Source: Mariprofundaceae bacterium (GTDB lineage: Bacteria > Pseudomonadota > Zetaproteobacteria > Mariprofundales > J009). Taken from it: 8,946 nt of DNA. The notes under the pieces were generated by a model. It had not been told where the DNA came from and searched no databases. It worked only from the letters and a program-made list of their open reading frames with translations. The DNA lies in NCBI GenBank assembly GCA_015489095.1, contig WFMN01000132.1, positions 1 through 8,946 on the forward strand, read 5' to 3'. Below, piece after piece: positions 6,548 through 8,946 of this stretch. Both the position numbers and the translations under genes were made by a program. How positions within the stretch are numbered: the stretch's first letter is position 1; the number at the start of each line of letters is the position of its first letter.

Positions 6548-6593
6548 TGGCGTCCCCAACCGGATTCGAACCGGTGTTGCCGCCGTGAAAGGG
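6548..6593 (-). other. 3' half of tRNA-Glu (TTC): attachment site at the island end
   Basis: On the minus strand this stretch reads, 5' to 3': anticodon loop CTTTCAC (6591-6585), 3' anticodon stem GGCGG, variable CAAC, T-arm ACCGG-TTCGAAT-CCGGT, acceptor strand TGGGGAC, discriminator G and encoded CCA. It closely matches the 3' half of bacterial tRNA-Glu. Identity stops two bases past the anticodon loop (6593): the expected GGCGG 5' stem is replaced by GGAGT. No D-arm or 5' acceptor strand is found further right in the window, so this is not a functional tRNA. Such a 3' fragment beside an integrase is the hallmark of tRNA-targeted integration. The intact tRNA-Glu should lie at the far end of the element, to the right and on the same strand. 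Confidence 0.85.
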
Positions 6594-6720
6594 AGTATCA
6601 GAGGGTGTTTTTGTTCCATCCGCAAGTCATCATGAGACAATATAAGTATCTATAATACAATAGGTTAAATTGAATACTGGCAAATCGTAGTCTCCGGCTG
6701 ATCCCCTCTGTTCGGGGCGG

Positions 6721-6742
6721 TATTATTGACATATTATTGACA
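6721..6742 (+). repeat. Tandem 11-bp direct repeat upstream of the integrase
   Basis: TATTATTGACA occurs twice back to back (6721-6731 and 6732-6742) with no mismatch. Each copy contains TTGACA, and the second supplies the -35 box of the integrase promoter. Short direct repeats between the attachment core and int are typical of arm-type binding sites for integrases or of excisionase sites, and this placement would allow autoregulation. Confidence 0.6.
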
Positions 6743-6764
6743 CGGGAACCGTTCTTCCTAGAAT
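6737..6764 (+). promoter_or_regulatory. Promoter of the integrase gene
   Basis: A perfect -35 TTGACA (6737-6742) and TAGAAT (6759-6764, 5 of 6) are separated by 16 bases. The predicted start is near 6771, only about five bases before the ATG at 6776, so the message would be nearly leaderless. The run of seven G at 6768-6774 would fall at the very 5' end of the transcript. Confidence 0.6.
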
Positions 6765-6775
6765 CATGGGGGGGT

Positions 6776-8104
6776 ATGGCAAGAGCAATAAGAAATGCAA
6801 AGCTCGACACGCGAGAGGCACGAAGAAAGTTGTCAGCGGGTGTCCGGCACTTTGGGAACATTGGCGAGACCGGTGTTGCATTAGGGTATCGAAAGGGAAC
6901 TGGGAAGGCGTCGATAGCGTCATGGTCTGTGCGGTATGAGGTAGGGAACAATCGCTACAAGCTGCACAGGCTCGGTGATGCCGATGATATTCAAGATGCC
7001 GATGGTGAGCGCGTGCTCAACTACAAGCAGGCGGTGGCGGCAGCTAGGGCTTTCGTTGCCAGCCGCCGAAAGGTTACCGATGAGAACTACACGGTTCGGG
7101 ATGCATATGAGGATTATCTGGAGTGGTATCCGGTTCACGGCAACAAGGGCAAGGGCGGCAAAAACGACAGTGGAATCCGCTCGGTGGCCAAAGCTCACAT
7201 CCTGCCGCATTTGGGGGATTACAAACTCGCTGACCTAACCTCCATCATGATACGAAATTGGGTAGATGGTATCGTGCAGGCACCGCCGAAGGGAAGGAGC
7301 CAGCAACCCAAGATGAGTGCAACCAGCCTGAGGGCAAGAAAGGCCACCGCCAACCGCATCCTGACCGTGCTCAAGGCGATGCTGAATGTAGCGTATCAGA
7401 ACCAGAAAATCCTATCCGATGCTGGGTGGCGAAGTGTGAAGCCGTTCCAAAATGTCGATGCCCCTCGCATATCGTGGTTTACACCGGAGGAGCTTCAGCG
7501 GCTGATCAACGCCTGCGAACCAGACTTTCGCAAACTGGTTCTAGCAGCCTTGTACAGCGGGTGCAGATATGGCGAACTGGCCAACGCCCTCGTCCACTGG
7601 TTCGATCGGGAGAACGGGCTGCTACATATCCCAGCTCAGTCGGCCAAAAACGGAGAGGATCGTGATTGTTACCTCAATGAAGATGGTGTAAAATTCTTCT
7701 CGGACGCAGCGGTCGGTAAGGGGATGAGTGATCATCTTTTTACCCGGTCAGATGGATCTCCATGGAAGCGGGCACAACAACAGCGGCCGATGCAACGCGC
7801 ATGTCTGGCAGCCAACATCGATCCACCGAAAAGTTTTCATATTTTGCGGCACAGCTATGCCACCGCGTTGATTTCCGCAGGTGTGTCTATCGAGATTGTG
7901 GCGGCGTGCATTGGCGACAAAGATTTGCGAACCGCTAAACGGCATTATGCCCATCTGGCAAACGATCAGATCAAGGCGACGATACGCCAGCATCTGCCAT
8001 CGTTTACCGCAGCAGATGAGAACCGCAATGTGCTTGCATTTCGGGCGAAGAACAGCCGCGCGGACAGGGAGGACTTCCCCGTCCAACAGGGACAGGCCAA
8101 CTAA
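6776..8104 (+). CDS. Tyrosine recombinase / phage-type integrase
   Basis: This 442-residue enzyme should integrate and excise the island at tRNA-Glu. An N-terminal basic arm-binding-like part (to about 100) precedes a SAM-like core-binding domain (about 105-240, from YTVRDAYEDYLEW). The catalytic domain carries Arg264 in SGCRYGEL, the beta-hairpin lysine Lys291 in AKNGEDRD, HILRH with His355 and Arg358, and the nucleophile Tyr391 in KRHYAHL. The position usually held by His or Trp in LGH is Asp381 (IGDKDLRT), a departure from the R-K-H-R-H/W-Y set. I chose ATG 6776. The frame is open back to TTG 6737, but that codon is the -35 box. A G run lies directly before the ATG, too close for a normal ribosome site. 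It ends convergent with the AlpA-like gene, overlapping by 4 bases. Confidence 0.9.
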   Translation: MARAIRNAKLDTREARRKLSAGVRHFGNIGETGVALGYRKGTGKASIASWSVRYEVGNNRYKLHRLGDADDIQDADGERVLNYKQAVAAARAFVASRRKVTDENYTVRDAYEDYLEWYPVHGNKGKGGKNDSGIRSVAKAHILPHLGDYKLADLTSIMIRNWVDGIVQAPPKGRSQQPKMSATSLRARKATANRILTVLKAMLNVAYQNQKILSDAGWRSVKPFQNVDAPRISWFTPEELQRLINACEPDFRKLVLAALYSGCRYGELANALVHWFDRENGLLHIPAQSAKNGEDRDCYLNEDGVKFFSDAAVGKGMSDHLFTRSDGSPWKRAQQQRPMQRACLAANIDPPKSFHILRHSYATALISAGVSIEIVAACIGDKDLRTAKRHYAHLANDQIKATIRQHLPSFTAADENRNVLAFRAKNSRADREDFPVQQGQAN

Positions 8105-8310
8105 AGGTTTTCGAGCAACGCCTTGATGTCGCGCTCCCGCCAGAAGGATCGCCGACCGACTTTTACCGGTTTCGGAAACTTTCCGGCCTGAATCCCTTTC
8201 CACCAAGTAGATCGCGCAATAGGGATGATACGAGGAATAATCATCTTTTCGGACAAAAGACAATCGGTTTCGTTACCCTGCGGTTCGTTTTGGTCATGGT
8301 TACTTTGCAT
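8101..8310 (-). CDS. AlpA-family helix-turn-helix regulator / excisionase-like protein
   Basis: This 69-residue protein has a polar N-terminal tail (about 20 residues) followed by a MerR-like helix-turn-helix. The segment IPIARSTWWKGIQAGKFP then PKPVKVGRRSFWRERDI (about 30-63) matches the AlpA pattern of recognition helix, KFPKPVK wing and WxExDI helix. AlpA-type proteins of P4-like satellites and islands activate int or act in excision. The ATG at 8310 has a strong ribosome site, AAGGAG (8324-8319 on the minus strand), 8 bases upstream. A shorter start at the internal Met lacks this. Its TAG overlaps the integrase TAA tail to tail. The 100 bases upstream of it hold no confident promoter that I can see. 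Regulation of the integrase is an inference from family and position. Confidence 0.85.
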   Translation of the reverse strand: MQSNHDQNEPQGNETDCLLSEKMIIPRIIPIARSTWWKGIQAGKFPKPVKVGRRSFWRERDIKALLENL

Positions 8311-8412
8311 GATGGATACTCCTTGTTCGATTGGATGAACCGAACGCTATCGCATCAATATGCCGTAAAGTTGGTCGAATAACCCCTGATTTTCGCGCAT
8401 GTCAGTTCTTAA

Positions 8413-8672
8413 GAGGGCTCGTTGCCGGCAAGGCAAGCGCCGGCCGCATTCAATGTCGACCTCTATATCGACGCGGGCGAGTTCGATTTTGCGCTGGATG
8501 AGCAGATCAGCCTGCGGCTGCGTCGCGACGCTGTGGTACACCTGCGTGAACGGCTCTCTCCCCGGATCAGACGCTACGCGATATTGATGACAACTGGGTG
8601 GAGCTAACCGCCACCGTGCAGGAGAGCTAGGAGTTACGCTGGCAGCATGGTTCACCAATGATCGGGTATTAA
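8413..8672 (+). pseudogene. Remnant of a WYL-domain transcriptional regulator
   Basis: From 8422 the frame reads LPARQAPAAFNVDLYIDAG then EFDFALDEQISLRLRRDA, matching the C-terminal region of WYL regulators (the FDLDAYIAAGEF-like linker and following beta strands). Near 8560-8565, around CTCCCCGG, the frame slips. Continuing from GAT at 8565 gives DQTLRDIDDNWVELTATVQE, the expected next strand, then an in-frame TAG (8628-8630) followed by ELRW, the start of the family's ELRWWLLGFG motif, after which similarity is lost. So there is one frameshift, one nonsense codon and loss of both ends: no winged-helix N-terminus exists upstream, where an in-frame TAA lies at 8410-8412. It is related at protein level to the intact WYL gene that converges on it. 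Confidence 0.7.
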
Positions 8673-8713
8673 GTGTGCAAGTGGGGGAGAATTTGGGCAT
8701 AATCCATAGAGGC

Positions 8714-8946
8714 CTATACACCATAATGAGCCGCCGTTTTTTGCGCTATTTCCGCAAATTCGGCGCGTAGTGAAGTAGGTTCCACCACCTCAACAAGATG
8801 ACCAAATCCAAGCAGCCACCAGCGCAGCTCTGATGAATCCCGTGTGGTGGCGGTAATCAGCACTCTGCCGTCATCTTGCTTTTCGATCTGTTGATCATCG
8901 GATAACGGGCGTTCGCTCAGGTGGATGGCGGCATCGGCATCGAACA
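8714..8946 (-). CDS. WYL-domain transcriptional regulator, C-terminal part (runs off the window)
   Basis: Reading the minus strand from the window edge, 76 residues are open to a TAG at 8716-8714. They include FDADAAIHLSERPLSDDQQ, DDGRVLITATTRDSS, then ELRWWLLGFGHLVEVVEP and TSLRAEFAEIAQKTAAHYGV. This is the C-terminal extension (WCX-type) of WYL regulators, proteins that usually pair an N-terminal winged helix with a WYL domain sensing a nucleic acid or nucleotide ligand. The end is undamaged, so the gene may be functional. Its start and the WYL motif itself are outside the window. Members such as BrxR and CapW repress phage-defence operons, while others regulate DNA-damage responses or metabolism. 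Position in an island makes a defence link plausible but unproven. Confidence 0.85.
   Translation of the reverse strand, partial: FDADAAIHLSERPLSDDQQIEKQDDGRVLITATTRDSSELRWWLLGFGHLVEVVEPTSLRAEFAEIAQKTAAHYGV

Larger units (their letters stand above)
6548..8946. mobile_element. Left end of a tRNA-Glu-integrated genomic island (continues past window)
   Basis: The region begins at the tRNA-Glu 3' fragment and contains an AT-rich non-coding stretch (6594-6720, no gene or strong structure seen beyond a 4-bp CCCC/GGGG hairpin at 6703-6717). It then holds a tyrosine recombinase, an AlpA-type regulator, a decayed WYL gene and part of an intact WYL gene. Base composition is lower in GC than the operon at the left of the window. 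The right boundary and the cargo are outside the window, so it could be an integrative element, a satellite prophage or a static island. No replication, conjugation or capsid genes are visible. Confidence 0.75.

Noticed and set aside
5015..6634. AAGTCATCATG shared between 5015-5025 and 6624-6634 as flanking repeats of an ATPase module
   Set aside because: An 11-base match is expected by chance in a window of this size, and the flanks do not extend the similarity.
6737..6775. Integrase starting at TTG 6737
   Set aside because: The TTG is part of a perfect -35 box, and the peptide before Met at 6776 is not integrase-like.
6548..6776. tRNA-Glu interrupted by a group I intron in the anticodon loop
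   Set aside because: No 5' half of a tRNA-Glu (D-arm, GTCCCC acceptor strand) is found to the right on the minus strand, and the adjacent integrase explains the break.
6598..6951. Minus-strand open frame of 117 codons across the int promoter
   Set aside because: It overlaps the integrase start and the repeats, has no domain, and lies partly in AT-rich non-coding DNA.
8347..8724. Minus-strand open frame of 125 codons upstream of the AlpA-like gene
   Set aside because: It is antisense to the WYL remnant, whose protein similarity is clear on the plus strand despite a frameshift and a stop. The minus-strand product has no recognisable motif.

Overview
The window looks like a proteobacterial chromosome, possibly gammaproteobacterial, that runs from a GC-rich housekeeping operon into the edge of an integrated genomic island. 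Three things point this way. The gene set is proteobacterial. The order birA-coaX-SPOR-like gene resembles what I recall from Pseudomonas-type genomes. A REP-like hairpin with a GTAG head sits just after the operon. I cannot name the genus.

Positions 1-4862 hold one tightly packed plus-strand operon. It runs: the 3' end of an unidentified gene, a low-molecular-weight protein tyrosine phosphatase, nadC (NAD synthesis), birA (biotin ligase without the N-terminal repressor domain), coaX (type III pantothenate kinase, CoA synthesis), a membrane-anchored SPOR-like protein, nagZ (peptidoglycan recycling) and ridA (enamine/imine deaminase). Most junctions overlap by 4 to 20 bases; one has a 9-base gap. 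Transcription and translation are therefore probably coupled. The cluster combines cofactor supply (NAD, biotin attachment, CoA) with cell-wall turnover and metabolite damage control. Its promoter lies upstream of the window.

Positions 4863-5094 are intergenic. They contain a REP-like hairpin and, further on, a good sigma70-type promoter whose -35 box touches an 11-bp perfect inverted repeat. This promoter probably drives a lone DUF4143/AAA_14 ATPase at 5095-6468, which has visibly lower GC than the operon. A strong, probably bidirectional, terminator follows.

At 6548-6593 the minus strand carries exactly the 3' half of a tRNA-Glu (anticodon TTC) gene, ending just past the anticodon loop. 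The 5' half is not in the window. Next come an AT-rich stretch, a tandem 11-bp repeat overlapping a near-consensus promoter, a tyrosine recombinase (6776-8104) and a convergent AlpA-family regulator (8101-8310). This is the standard layout of a tRNA-integrated island end. The island continues to the right with a decayed WYL-domain regulator remnant on the plus strand (about 8413-8672). The C-terminal end of an intact WYL-domain regulator follows on the minus strand (8714 to the window edge). WYL regulators often control phage-defence operons, so the cargo just beyond the window deserves inspection. I found no CRISPR array, rRNA, complete tRNA or insertion sequence, and nothing in the visible part that I would call a new system.
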